DNA of 64,000 nt from positions 1 to 64,000 of the forward strand of contig NZ_JOEZ01000009.1 of assembly GCF_000721175.1 (NCBI RefSeq), written 5' to 3'. The stretch is from Streptomyces anulatus. Lineage in GTDB: Bacteria; Actinomycetota; Actinomycetes; Streptomycetales; Streptomycetaceae. Of this stretch, positions 28,612 through 37,131 are shown piece by piece (within the stretch, counting starts at the first letter, position 1; the number at the start of each line of letters is the position of its first letter). A program made the translations under genes and the position numbers. The notes under the pieces were generated by a model. It was given only the letters and a program-made list of their open reading frames with translations, ran no database searches and was not told the DNA's origin.

Positions 28612-28613
28612 TA

Positions 28614-29954
28614 ATGATGTTTGTGCTAGGAGAGTATCGGATCAGTGGGCGGCGTGCATCGGAGATTGCCGCCAGTGTCGAGCGCGGGGTCGGCTCCGGA
28701 GACCTCCCGCCGGGCCATGTGCTGCCCCCCATGCGGGAGTTGGCGGCGCGCCTGGAGGTCAATCCCAATACGGTGGCGGCCGCCTACCGGACACTGCGCG
28801 AGCGCGGGGTGATCGAGACGGCGGGCCGTCGGGGGAGCCGGGTGCGTCCCGCCCCGGCCAGCACGTCGCGCGGATCGCTGCGGATCGAAGCGCCTCCGGG
28901 CGTCCGGGACCTCGGCGAGGGCAATCCCGATCCGGAGCTGCTGCCCGACCTCGGGCCGGCGCTCGCCGCGGCCGCGGCCGCCGATGCGGAGAGCCACGGC
29001 CTGTACGGGCAGCCCCCGGTGGTCGCGGAGTTCGCCGCGTACGCCCGCGCCGCGCTGGACGCGGACGGAGTCCCCGCCGGGCCGGTCGCCGTGACGTCCG
29101 GCGCCCTGGACGCGATCGAGCGGGTCCTCGCTGCGCACCTCAGGCCGGGCGACGCGGTGGCGGTGGAGGACCCCGGCTGGGGCAGCGTGCTCGACCTCGT
29201 ACCGGCGCTCGGGCTGCGCGCCGTACCGGTCGGCGTGGACGACTCCGGTCCGCTGCCCGCCGATGTGGAGCGGGCGCTGCGGGCCGGGGCGCGGGCCCTC
29301 GTCGTCACCTGCCGGGCGCAGAACCCGACCGGTGCGTCGTTGGACGCGCCGCGCGCCCGGGAACTGCGCGCGGTCCTCGCCCGGCACCCGGACGTGCTGC
29401 TGATCGAGGACGACCACGGGCACGCCATCGTCGACCTGCCGCTGCACCCGCTGGCCGGGGCGACGGCCCACTGGGCGTTCATCCGCTCGGCGGCCAAGGC
29501 GTACGGCCCGGACCTGCGGGTCGCCACGCTCACCGGGGACGCCGTCACGGTCGACCGGGTGGCGGGGCGGCAGCGGCTCGGGCCCGGCTGGGTCAGCCGG
29601 CTGCTCCAGCGAGCCGTCCTCCAACTGTGGACCTCGGGCGCCGTCGACACCCGTACGGTGTCCCGGTCCTACGGCGATCGCAGGGACGCGCTCATCCGTG
29701 CGCTGGCGGAGCGCGGCGTGAGCGCCCGGGGCCGCAGTGGGATGAACGTGTGGGTGCCCGTGAGCGATGAGACCGGGGCCGTCGCCCGGCTGCTCCACGC
29801 GGGCTGGGCGGCGGCCCCGGGGGCCCGCTTCCGGCTGGACACCCCCCAGGGCGTGCGGCTCACCGTCTCCCCGCTGACCGCGGCGGACATCGGGCCCCTG
29901 GCGGACGCGGTGGCCGCTGCCGCGGGCCCGGCACGGCCGGTCAGCTACGGCTGA
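28614..29954 (+). CDS. MocR/PdxR-type GntR regulator with aminotransferase domain
   Basis: A 446-residue fusion. Residues 8-75 form a GntR winged helix (ASEIAASVERGVGSGDLPPG, then MRELAARLEVNPNTVAAAYR). Residues about 95-440 form a fold-type I aminotransferase domain; the PLP-binding lysine is in SAAKAYGPDLRVA and the aspartate/tyrosine-type residues are in LLIEDDHGHAIVD. Such regulators sense PLP or an amine-PLP adduct. It is divergent to the PPOX gene, supporting regulation of that gene. ATG at 28614 or 28617. The 3' end overlaps the next convergent transporter gene by 14 bases. Confidence 0.9.
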   Translation: MMFVLGEYRISGRRASEIAASVERGVGSGDLPPGHVLPPMRELAARLEVNPNTVAAAYRTLRERGVIETAGRRGSRVRPAPASTSRGSLRIEAPPGVRDLGEGNPDPELLPDLGPALAAAAAADAESHGLYGQPPVVAEFAAYARAALDADGVPAGPVAVTSGALDAIERVLAAHLRPGDAVAVEDPGWGSVLDLVPALGLRAVPVGVDDSGPLPADVERALRAGARALVVTCRAQNPTGASLDAPRARELRAVLARHPDVLLIEDDHGHAIVDLPLHPLAGATAHWAFIRSAAKAYGPDLRVATLTGDAVTVDRVAGRQRLGPGWVSRLLQRAVLQLWTSGAVDTRTVSRSYGDRRDALIRALAERGVSARGRSGMNVWVPVSDETGAVARLLHAGWAAAPGARFRLDTPQGVRLTVSPLTAADIGPLADAVAAAAGPARPVSYG

Positions 29955-30969
29955 GGCGGGCGCCGTCCGCGTCCGGCGAGGCGGGCGTGCCCGGCGGGGC
30001 GGGCGCGGGCGCCGGGCGGGCGCGGCTCTGGGTGAGGGCCGCGCCGACGAGGACGATCAGGGCCCCGACCGGGGTGTTCCAGCTCAGCTGTTCGCCGAGC
30101 AGCGCGACGCCCGCCGCCGTCGCGATCACCGGGATGAAGTACGTGACCATCTGGGCCGTCGTCGGACCGACCTCCTGGACCAGGCCGTACTGGAGCAGCA
30201 CCGCGAGGCCCGTGCCCAGCGCGCCCAGGGCGAGGACGCTGAGCATCGGGAGCAGTGGGAAGGAGGTGGGCGCCGAGGTGAACAGCGGTGTCACCACGGC
30301 CAGTTGCAACGTACCGAGGAAGAGCTGGCTGCCCGTCAGCGCCAGCGTCGACGAGCCCGTCCCGGCCAGAGTCCGGCGGACGTAGATCCAGCCGACCGGA
30401 TAGCAGAACGAGGCGAGCAGCGCCATGCCCGTACCCGGCAGGTCCAGGCCGGAGAAGCCCTGCCAGGCGCCCAGCACCGTGAGGACGCCGAGGAAGCCGA
30501 CACCGAGACCGGCCACCCGGCGGCGGGTCGGGCGGTCCTCCGACAGGGCCACTACCGAGAGTGCCATGCCCCACAGCGGCGAGGTCGCGTTGCAGATCCC
30601 GGCCAGCGTCGAGGGGATCGTCAGCTCGGCGTAGGAGAAGAGCGAGAACGGCAGCGCGTTGAGGAGGAACGCCGCGACCGTGAGGTGACCCCAGGTCCGG
30701 GCCGAACGCGGCAGCCGTTCCCGGCGCATCGCCATCGCGGCGACCAGCACCGCCGTACCGGCCAGCAGGCGGCCGAAGGTGACCTGGAACGGGGCGAAGC
30801 CCTCGGTCCCGACCTTGATCAGCAGAAAGCTGAACCCCCAGATGAGCGAGAGCGCCGCGAACCGGATCCGCCAGTCGAGAGCAGGGCGCCGGGCGGACGG
30901 CGCGGACGGAACGGGAGGGGGAGGTGCCGATGCCGGGGCCGTGGCCCTCGGCTCGCAGGGAGCGCTCAT
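29941..30969 (-). CDS. EamA/DMT family transporter (third)
   Basis: A 342-residue ten-helix DMT carrier with a Pro/Ala-rich N-terminus. Repeat one: SLIWGFSFLLIKVGTEGF and TFGRLLAGTAVLVAAMAM; repeat two: LVQEVGPTTAQMVTYFIPVIA and LLGEQLSWNTPVGALIVLVG. Divergent to a LysR gene 74 bases away, the usual layout for an effector-controlled exporter. The ATG at 30969 is chosen; an in-frame start at 31005 would run into the promoter. Convergent with the MocR gene, overlapping by 14 bases. Confidence 0.88.
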   Translation of the reverse strand: MSAPCEPRATAPASAPPPPVPSAPSARRPALDWRIRFAALSLIWGFSFLLIKVGTEGFAPFQVTFGRLLAGTAVLVAAMAMRRERLPRSARTWGHLTVAAFLLNALPFSLFSYAELTIPSTLAGICNATSPLWGMALSVVALSEDRPTRRRVAGLGVGFLGVLTVLGAWQGFSGLDLPGTGMALLASFCYPVGWIYVRRTLAGTGSSTLALTGSQLFLGTLQLAVVTPLFTSAPTSFPLLPMLSVLALGALGTGLAVLLQYGLVQEVGPTTAQMVTYFIPVIATAAGVALLGEQLSWNTPVGALIVLVGAALTQSRARPAPAPAPPGTPASPDADGARLSRS

Positions 30970-31043
30970 GAGGTTCAGCCTGACGAAGAAGACCTCGTAG
31001 GACAAGCGAATGTTTCTGTGTGTGTTCGCGTAGCATCGCTTAC

Positions 31044-31958
31044 ATGTTGAACTTGGAGAGGCTGCGAACCCTCGACGCCCTCGCCCGGCACGGCTCGGTG
31101 AGCGGTGCGGCCGACGGGCTGCACGTCACGACATCGGCGGTATCGCAGCAGATGGCCAAGCTGGAGCGCGAGGTGGGGCAGCGGCTGCTCGCCAAGCACG
31201 GCCGCGGCGTCCGCCTCACCGACGCCGGCCGGCTGCTCGCGGGCCACGCCGCGCGGATCCTGTCGCAGGTGGAGCTCGCGCAGTCCGACATCGAGGCGCA
31301 GCGGGGCGAGGTCGTCGGCGAGGTGAGGATCTGCGCCTTCCCGACCGCGGCCCGCGGACTGTTCCCCGCGACGCTCACCTCCCTGCGCGCGGACCACCCC
31401 GACCTCACCGTCCGCACCCGGGAGCTGGAGCCCGAGCAGGGGCTGCGCGCGGTGCTCCGCGGAGACGTCGACCTGGCCGTCGTACTCGACTGGAGCAACA
31501 AGCGGCTGCCCGTGCCCGGCGGGCTGACCAAGGCCGAACTCCTCGACGACGCACCGGACATCGCCATGCCGGCCGGACATCCACTGGCGGACCGCGACGA
31601 GGTGGAGCTGGAGGACTTCGCGGACGACCCGTGGGTGTCCTGGCCCGAGGGCGAATTCTGTTACGAGTGGCTGATGTTCACCCTCCGCTCCCGGGGCATC
31701 GAGCCGCGCATCGCCCACCTGGCCGGTGAGCACCATACGCAACTCGCCCTGATCGCCGCCGGGTTCGGCGTCTGCGTGGCTCCCCGGCTGGGGCGCGGCC
31801 CGGTCCCCGAAGGGGTGCGCCTGGTGCCCGTGCGGCAGACCATGCGGCGGCACGTCCACGCGGTCTGGCGCACCGACGCCGACCGCCGCCCGTCGGTCCG
31901 CGCCGCGGTGGAGGCGCTCCGGGCGGCGGGTGCGGGCGTTGCTGCCGCCGGGGGATGA
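31044..31958 (+). CDS. LysR family transcriptional regulator
   Basis: A 304-residue LysR protein: helix-turn-helix LDALARHGSVSGAADGLHVT followed by SAVSQQMAKLEREVGQRLL at residues 8-45, and a periplasmic-binding-like effector domain to the end. A -10-like TAGCAT at 31031-31036 lies 7 bases before the ATG and no ribosome site is present, so the mRNA may be leaderless. A 6-bp inverted repeat AAGCGA (31004-31009) / TCGCTT (31036-31041) spans the divergent promoter. It probably controls the adjacent EamA exporter. Confidence 0.9.
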   Translation: MLNLERLRTLDALARHGSVSGAADGLHVTTSAVSQQMAKLEREVGQRLLAKHGRGVRLTDAGRLLAGHAARILSQVELAQSDIEAQRGEVVGEVRICAFPTAARGLFPATLTSLRADHPDLTVRTRELEPEQGLRAVLRGDVDLAVVLDWSNKRLPVPGGLTKAELLDDAPDIAMPAGHPLADRDEVELEDFADDPWVSWPEGEFCYEWLMFTLRSRGIEPRIAHLAGEHHTQLALIAAGFGVCVAPRLGRGPVPEGVRLVPVRQTMRRHVHAVWRTDADRRPSVRAAVEALRAAGAGVAAAGG

Positions 31959-31994
31959 GCTTCGTGCCGGCCGCCGTCGTCCCGTGTGCCGGGA

Positions 31995-32465
31995 TCAGGT
32001 GAGACCGGTGAGCTTGCGGAAGTCCCAGGAGGTGACCTTCTCCGGGGTGAGTCGCAGCCAGGCGTGCCGTCCGTCGTGCGGCATCTCCGTCATGCCGAAG
32101 TACTTCATGGGGAACAGCCTCTCCGGCTCGTCGAGTTCGGGGCAGGGCTCGCCCGTGCGGGGCGCCTCGCCGACGAACTCCGCCCGGCCCGTGAGCTCCA
32201 CGCCGCGCAGCTCCTCGTACCCCTCGCCGTCGTCCACGACCACGGCGATCCTGGTGTCCTCGCGCAGCTGGGACCAGCGCAGGCTGCGCGTGATGGAGTA
32301 CAGCCAGAGAGAGCCGCCGTCCCAGACGAACCACAGCGCACCGATGTGCGGAGCGCCGTCGGAGCCGAGCGTGGCCACCCGGCAGGTGCGCTGTTCGCCG
32401 AGGTAGGCGTCCCGCTCCTCGGGGGTCATCATGATCCGGCGGCCTCGTCGCTGGGTATCGGTCAT
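31995..32465 (-). CDS. Pyridoxamine 5'-phosphate oxidase family protein (second)
   Basis: A 156-residue split-barrel flavoprotein: LGEQRTCRVATLGSDGAPHI at about residues 22-41, ALWFVWDGGSLWLYS, SLRWSQLREDTRIAVVVDDG. These are typical of F420- or FMN-binding PPOX proteins of actinobacteria. Substrate is unknown. ATG at 32465 is chosen; the in-frame GTG or ATG further upstream adds residues not conserved in the family. It is distinct from the PPOX gene at 27.9 kb. Confidence 0.85.
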   Translation of the reverse strand: MTDTQRRGRRIMMTPEERDAYLGEQRTCRVATLGSDGAPHIGALWFVWDGGSLWLYSITRSLRWSQLREDTRIAVVVDDGEGYEELRGVELTGRAEFVGEAPRTGEPCPELDEPERLFPMKYFGMTEMPHDGRHAWLRLTPEKVTSWDFRKLTGLT

Positions 32466-32567
32466 GGTCGCCCTCTCCTGGAATCGCACCTGGAACCTGA
32501 TCAGGTGTCAGAAATCATGGACGCTCTTCCATCGTGACGCAACGGCCGCTACTCTCGCGCGCCCGGT

Positions 32568-32615
32568 CCGTCCGCAGAAGTCCGCCCACGGAGGCCCGTC
32601 CGCAGAAGTCCGCCC
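32568..32615. repeat. 20-nt direct repeat
   Basis: CCGTCCGCAGAAGTCCGCCC occurs at 32568-32587 and again at 32596-32615 with an 8-base spacer, just upstream of the isochorismatase-like gene. Possible binding site or slippage product. Confidence 0.6.
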
Positions 32616-32649
32616 CGGTCGGTGGAGACCAGGAGAGGGAGGAGCGCCC

Positions 32650-33342
32650 GTGCAGTCGAGGGAATCACAGGAGTGGCTCACCGCGCTGCTCGACCCCGCC
32701 ACCACCGTCCTGCTGACCGTCGAGTGCCAGCGGGGTGTCGTGGGGCCGGACAGCGCCCTGCCCGAACTCGCCGCCGTCGCGCGCTCGTCGGGTGCCCTGG
32801 CCAATATCGCCCGGCTCGTCGCCGCCGCCCACGAGAGCGGCATCCAGGTGATGCACGCGGTCGCCGAGAGCCGGCCCGACGGGCGCGGCGGCAACCGCAA
32901 CGCCCGGCTCTTCCGCGCGGCCGCCCGGCTGCCCGTCCAGCAGCACACCGGCAGCACCGCCGTCCGGGTCGCGCCCCCCGTCGAGGTGGCCGACGAGGAC
33001 CTCGTCGTCCGCCGGCTGCACGGCCTCTCGCCCCTGGCCGGCACCGACGTCGACCCGCTGCTGCGCAACCTGGGCTGCCGCACGCTCGTCGTCACCGGCG
33101 TATCGGCCAACATCGCCATTCCCAACGCCGTCTTCGACGCCGTCAACCTCGGCTACACGGCCGTCGTCCCCGCCGACGCCATCGCGGGGGTGCCCGCCGA
33201 ATACACCCCCGCCATGGTCCGCAACACGCTCGCCCTGGTCGCCACCGTCACCACCACGGACGCGGTCCTCGGCGGCTGGAAGCGGCCGCGCAGACAGGAA
33301 GGGGGCGACGGCGGTTTGACGACGGGCCCTACGCCAGCCTGA
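32650..33342 (+). CDS. Isochorismatase-like (cysteine hydrolase fold) protein with altered active site
   Basis: A 230-residue protein with the isochorismatase/nicotinamidase fold: VLLTVECQRGVVG near residues 20-32, RLHGLSPLAGTDVDPLL near 122-138, VTGVSANIAIPNAV near 149-163 and YTAVVPADAIAG. The family triad is Asp-Lys-Cys. Here the Asp position is Glu25, the Lys position is Arg121/122, and the Cys position is Ala156, so hydrolase chemistry by the usual route is unlikely. It may be a binding protein or use other chemistry. GTG start at 32650 follows GGAGAGGGAGGAG. It overlaps the convergent Rieske gene by 14 bases. Confidence 0.8.
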   Translation: MQSRESQEWLTALLDPATTVLLTVECQRGVVGPDSALPELAAVARSSGALANIARLVAAAHESGIQVMHAVAESRPDGRGGNRNARLFRAAARLPVQQHTGSTAVRVAPPVEVADEDLVVRRLHGLSPLAGTDVDPLLRNLGCRTLVVTGVSANIAIPNAVFDAVNLGYTAVVPADAIAGVPAEYTPAMVRNTLALVATVTTTDAVLGGWKRPRRQEGGDGGLTTGPTPA

Positions 33343-33790
33343 TCGAATCGCCCTCGACGGTGATCTCACGGGCGGGCAGCGGCTGGGTGGCGGGCCCGCC
33401 GGTCGGGCTGCCCGTGGCGGCGTCGAAGGTGGAGTTGTGGCAGGGGCAGGTGATCGTGCCGTTCGAGACGTCCTTGACCGCACAGCCCTGATGGGTGCAC
33501 GTGGACGAGAACGCCTTGAACTCGCCGGGCCGCGGCTGGGTCACCACGACCTTCTGCGCGGCGAAGACCACCCCGCCGCCCTCCGGAATGTCGGAGGCCG
33601 CGGCGAGCACCGCACCGCCCGCGCCCTTGTTCTCGCCCCCGCTGCCGGGCTGCTCGACCGTGTCCGAGCCTTCCGAGCTGTCCGATCCGCCGCCGCACGC
33701 GGTGAGGGCGGCAGCCGCTCCGGCCGCTCCCACCGCCACGACGACCGTGCGGCGTCCGAGGAGGCTCCGGCGCCCCTGCGTTGCGCTCAT
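33329..33790 (-). CDS. Rieske [2Fe-2S] protein, Tat-exported lipoprotein
   Basis: A 153-residue protein. The N-terminus has a Tat-like twin arginine (RRSLLGRRTVVVA) and a hydrophobic helix ending in LTACGGG, a lipobox with Cys32. A Gly/Ser-rich linker leads to a Rieske domain with the two cluster motifs CTHQGC and CPCHNSTFD. The cysteine and histidine ligands are therefore complete. Similar proteins in Streptomyces act as stand-alone electron carriers on the outer face of the membrane; redox partners are unknown. Export through Tat fits a protein that folds with its cluster in the cytoplasm. Confidence 0.9.
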   Translation of the reverse strand: MSATQGRRSLLGRRTVVVAVGAAGAAAALTACGGGSDSSEGSDTVEQPGSGGENKGAGGAVLAAASDIPEGGGVVFAAQKVVVTQPRPGEFKAFSSTCTHQGCAVKDVSNGTITCPCHNSTFDAATGSPTGGPATQPLPAREITVEGDSIRLA

Positions 33791-34049
33791 CGCGGCATTC
33801 CCTTCGTCGGTGTCCCTGTCCTGATGCCTTCGGACAGGGGTACGTGCCCCGGGGCCGCGATGTTCACGCCGGGGCGCCGTTCACGCGGGGACGCCGGGAC
33901 GCACCTGGACGCCTTTACGCACCGAACGCGGCGAGCCGCCACGGGCCCGGAAACCTCCCGGACCCGCAGCGGCTCCGCCGTACTCGGAGTTCTGGCCCGC
34001 GCGACGGGCCGAGCCTGCATAACGTCGCTGTCCGGGGTAGCCGCTCTTC

Positions 34050-35087
34050 ATGGCAGACGAAGAACGCAAGCGGCAGCCGGCCGGGCCCGAGGCGCGGGTG
34101 GAGCGCGACGCACCGGACGCGCCGACCGCGATCGGCAGGGCGTCGTGGTGGGCGGTCCTCAAACGGACGGCGAAGGAATCTCAGCAGGACGAACTGACCG
34201 ATCGGGCCGCCGGGCTCACGTACTACGGAATCCTGTCGCTCTTCCCGGCCCTCCTGGTGCTGGTCTCGCTCCTCGGGGTCGCGGGTGAGTCCACCACGCG
34301 GAAGGCGCTGGACAACGTCGAGAAGCTGGCGCCGGGGGCCGCCAAGGACGTGATCACCAGCGCGATCACTCAGCTGGAGGGCAGCGGCGGCACCGGCTCG
34401 GTGCTGGCGGTCGCCGGCCTGCTGGGCGCGCTCTGGGTCGCCTCCGGATATGTGGCGGCCTTCATGCGAGCGGCGAACTCGGTCTACGACCTGCCGGAGG
34501 GCCGTCCGCTGTGGAAGGTGCTGCCGATAAGGGTCGGGCTCACCCTGGTGCTCATGATCCTGGCCTGCGCCTGCGCCCTGATGGTGGTGCTGACCGGGGG
34601 AATCGCACATGAGCTCGGCGCACTGCTGGGCATCGGCGACACCGCGCTCCTGATCTGGTCGATCGCCAAGTGGCCCGCCCTCGTCGTCTGCGTGGCCGTC
34701 ATGCTGGCGATCCTGTACTGGGCGGCCCCGAACGCCAAGGGGCGGGGCTTCGCCTTCGGCTCCCTGGGCAGTGTGCTGGCGCTGCTGATCTGGATGGCGG
34801 CCTCCGCCGGGTTCGCCTTCTACGTCGCCAACTTCGGCTCGTACAACAAGACCTACGGGACCCTGGCCGGCGTCATCGTCTTCCTGGTCTGGCTGTGGAT
34901 CACCAATCTGGCGATACTGCTGGGCCTGGAGTTCGACGCCGAGATGGCCCGCGAGCGCGCCATCCTGGGCGGTCATCCTCCGTTCGAGGAGCCCTACGTC
35001 GAGCCTCGCGACACGCGTTCGTGGTCCGATGAGGACCGCCGGGCGATGGGCGACACCGGCCCCTCCAGCGACCTGCGGACCGACTGA
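34050..35087 (+). CDS. YihY/virulence factor BrkB family membrane protein
   Basis: A 345-residue protein with a charged N-terminus, about six transmembrane helices and an acidic C-terminus. Diagnostic blocks are RAAGLTYYGILSLFPALLVLVS, LWVASGYVAAFMRAANSVYD, AYVANFGSYN-like FYVANFGSYNKTYGTLAGVI, and VWLWITNLAILLGLEFDAE. The family is large and functionally unassigned (earlier wrongly called RNase BN). ATG at 34050 with a weak ribosome site. Gene is transcribed alone toward a convergent glsB-like gene. Confidence 0.88.
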   Translation: MADEERKRQPAGPEARVERDAPDAPTAIGRASWWAVLKRTAKESQQDELTDRAAGLTYYGILSLFPALLVLVSLLGVAGESTTRKALDNVEKLAPGAAKDVITSAITQLEGSGGTGSVLAVAGLLGALWVASGYVAAFMRAANSVYDLPEGRPLWKVLPIRVGLTLVLMILACACALMVVLTGGIAHELGALLGIGDTALLIWSIAKWPALVVCVAVMLAILYWAAPNAKGRGFAFGSLGSVLALLIWMAASAGFAFYVANFGSYNKTYGTLAGVIVFLVWLWITNLAILLGLEFDAEMARERAILGGHPPFEEPYVEPRDTRSWSDEDRRAMGDTGPSSDLRTD

Positions 35088-35125
35088 ACGGCGACGCGAT
35101 CCGGCGTCGCCCCGAACGGCGGGCG

Positions 35126-35413
35126 TCACCCCCGCCTCCACGGCCGTCGTTCGGTTCCGGCGAGGGCGCGGTCGAGGGCTGCCACGCCCAGGCCGGCCAG
35201 GACGATCTGGATGAGCCACTCGGACCAGTCGACGCCCCGCGTGTCGCCCACACCCAGCACGGACGCCAGCAGCGAACCGAGGAGCGCTGCGGCCATGCCG
35301 ACGACGAGCGTCCACAGGACCCCGATGTGCTGGCTGCCGGGCAGGACGAGACGTCCCAGCAGACCGACCGACGTACCGATGACCAGAGCGCTGATGAGTC
35401 CGGAGATGTGCAT
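35126..35413 (-). CDS. GlsB/YeaQ/YmgE family stress membrane protein
   Basis: A 95-residue protein with three hydrophobic segments: GLISALVIGTSVGLLGRLVLPG, LWTLVVGMAAALLGSLLAS and IQIVLAGLGVAALDRAL. The glycine-rich GMAAALLGSLLA motif is typical of the transglycosylase-associated/GlsB family that is induced by general stress in Gram-positive bacteria. ATG at 35413 has AGGAG seven bases upstream. It is divergent to the gas vesicle operon, sharing about 165 bases of promoter DNA. Confidence 0.85.
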   Translation of the reverse strand: MHISGLISALVIGTSVGLLGRLVLPGSQHIGVLWTLVVGMAAALLGSLLASVLGVGDTRGVDWSEWLIQIVLAGLGVAALDRALAGTERRPWRRG

Positions 35414-35580
35414 GGGTGGCTCCTTCGTGGTCGTGTCCGCTTCGCGTACCCCCGAGGGGCCATGAGGACCCTCGGTACGCGCGGGTCGTGCATACGTCCG
35501 GATTGCAGGGGCAGGCGAATGTCAGCCATGGACGACGGAGACCGATCAGTTGAGCGGTCATCCCCGGCGACAGGTGAAGG

Positions 35581-35880
35581 ATGAGCACCGAGAAGAAGAC
35601 CGATGAAGAGCACGACGGAAAGCGCGTCGATGTGCCTACCGCCATGCGGCAGGCTTCCGCGCAGCTCACGGAATTGCTCCAGTGCGAGCCGGGTTCTGTT
35701 TCCTCGGTGAAGGCCACCGGCGACGGTTGGTCGGCAGACGTGGAAGTGGTCGAGCTGGAGAGAGTGCCGGACACCATGAGTGTGATGGCCTCCTACCGGG
35801 TTCAACTCGACCCGCAGGGAACGCTTTTGTCCTACGAACGATTGCGCCGCTATGCCAGGGGCCAGATCGATCGTCGCTGA
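35581..35880 (+). CDS. gvpO: Gas vesicle protein GvpO
   Basis: A 99-residue protein: charged N-terminus, then VDVPTAMRQASAQLTELLQCE, GWSADVEVVELERVPDTMSVMASYRV and LSYERLRRYARGQ. This matches GvpO, the first gene of Streptomyces gas vesicle operons and an assembly accessory or regulator in haloarchaea. ATG at 35581 directly follows GTGAAGG, so spacing is very short; no better start exists. It begins the gvp operon. Confidence 0.88.
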   Translation: MSTEKKTDEEHDGKRVDVPTAMRQASAQLTELLQCEPGSVSSVKATGDGWSADVEVVELERVPDTMSVMASYRVQLDPQGTLLSYERLRRYARGQIDRR

Positions 35881-35925
35881 AATTCCGTCGTCGGACCTAA
35901 CGAAGACCACCGAAAGGAGTTCCCC

Positions 35926-36363
35926 ATGACACTCGTTCAGCAGAGCAATGCGACGTCCGGTGGGAGCGGATCGGGAAATCTCTACGACGTTCTTGAACTC
36001 ATACTCGACCGCGGGCTGGTCATCGACGCATTTGTCCGCGTCTCCCTGGTCGGTATCGAAATTCTCAAAATCGACGTCCGCGTGGTGGTCGCGAGTGTCG
36101 ACACCTATCTGCGGTTCGCCGAAGCCTGCAACCGGCTCGATCTTGAGTCCGGCCGCAAGGCGCCGAGTCAGCTCACCGACCTGGTCGGCGACATGACGGA
36201 GAACGGCGCCAAGGGTAAGTCCAAGGGCGCGCTCACCGGCGCCGTCGAGGCGTTCAGCGAGTCGTTGCAGGGCAAGAGCGGTGAGGAGCCCGAGGAGGAG
36301 CCTCGTAAGCGTCCGGCCCGTAAGGCGACGTCCAGCCGTCAGACCCAGCGACGCGAGGAGTAA
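35926..36363 (+). CDS. gvpA: Gas vesicle structural protein GvpA
   Basis: A 145-residue GvpA with the conserved amphipathic core [25 protein letters not shown] then [19 protein letters not shown] (residues about 19-62). Compared with the usual 70 aa GvpA, a long C-terminal extension of 80 residues is present, acidic then basic ([19 protein letters not shown]). AAAGGAG precedes the ATG at 35926. It should form the ribs of the vesicle wall; the extension may modify packing. Cotranscribed with gvpO and gvpF. Confidence 0.88.
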   Translation: MTLVQQSNATSGGSGSGNLYDVLELILDRGLVIDAFVRVSLVGIEILKIDVRVVVASVDTYLRFAEACNRLDLESGRKAPSQLTDLVGDMTENGAKGKSKGALTGAVEAFSESLQGKSGEEPEEEPRKRPARKATSSRQTQRREE

Positions 36364-36365
36364 CG

Positions 36366-37076
36366 GTGCCCACCTACATCTACGCCATCACCGACGCCGG
36401 CCACCCGTTGCCCCTGAACGGCCTGCACGGCGTGGGCGACCCGCCCTCGGAACTGCGCACCCTGCGCTCCGGACGGCTGGCCGCCGTGGTCAGCGACGCA
36501 CCTCCCGGACTCCGCGCCAAGCGACGCGATGTCATGGCCCATCAGAGCGTGCTCGAAACGCTGATGGCGCAGGGCGCGACCCTGCCCATGCGGTTCGGGC
36601 TGGTGGGCCCCGGCGACGACGAGGTCACCGCGGCCCTGGACCGGGAGGCCGACGCGTACCAGGAGCGGCTGAAGGAACTGGACGGCCGGGTGGAGTACAA
36701 CCTCAAGGCCGGCCGCGACGAGGACGACCTCCTCCGGGAGATCATGACCGAGTCCGACGAGATCCGGCAGCTCAACGAACGGACGCGCACCGAGGGCAGC
36801 CACGACGACCGGGTCGCCCTGGGAGAGCTGGTGGCCCGCGAGGTGACCGACCGCGGTCTGAAGGAGGCGGAGAGTGTCGCCGCCCGCCTCGCGGACGCCG
36901 CGGACCGCACCTCGCACGCGGAGCCGGCCCCGCAGCAGTTCCTCAACCTGTCCTTCCTCGTGCCCCGGGCGGAGACCGATGCCTTCGTGGCCGCGGTCCG
37001 ACGCGAGGCGGAGGAGCGCGGCGACGCGTACTCCTTCACCCTGACCGGCCCGCTGCCGCCGTACAGCTTCGTCTGA
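36366..37076 (+). CDS. gvpF: Gas vesicle protein GvpF (GvpL/GvpF family)
   Basis: A 236-residue member of the GvpL/F family: YIYAITDAGHPLPLNGLHGV at the N-terminus, DVMAHQSVLETLMAQGATLPMRFG, and a C-terminal FLNLSFLVPRAETDAFVAAV ... LTGPLPPYSFV. GvpF proteins bind GvpA and act as chaperones or at the gas-facing side during assembly. GTG start is 2 bases after the gvpA stop, with GAGGAG inside the gvpA 3' end. Second GvpL/F paralogue is at 39.7 kb. Confidence 0.9.
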   Translation: MPTYIYAITDAGHPLPLNGLHGVGDPPSELRTLRSGRLAAVVSDAPPGLRAKRRDVMAHQSVLETLMAQGATLPMRFGLVGPGDDEVTAALDREADAYQERLKELDGRVEYNLKAGRDEDDLLREIMTESDEIRQLNERTRTEGSHDDRVALGELVAREVTDRGLKEAESVAARLADAADRTSHAEPAPQQFLNLSFLVPRAETDAFVAAVRREAEERGDAYSFTLTGPLPPYSFV

Positions 37077-37131
37077 CCGCCGGGTCCCCGGGGCCGGTCC
37101 GATTCCCGGGAGCGGAGGTGATCCGCCCGCC

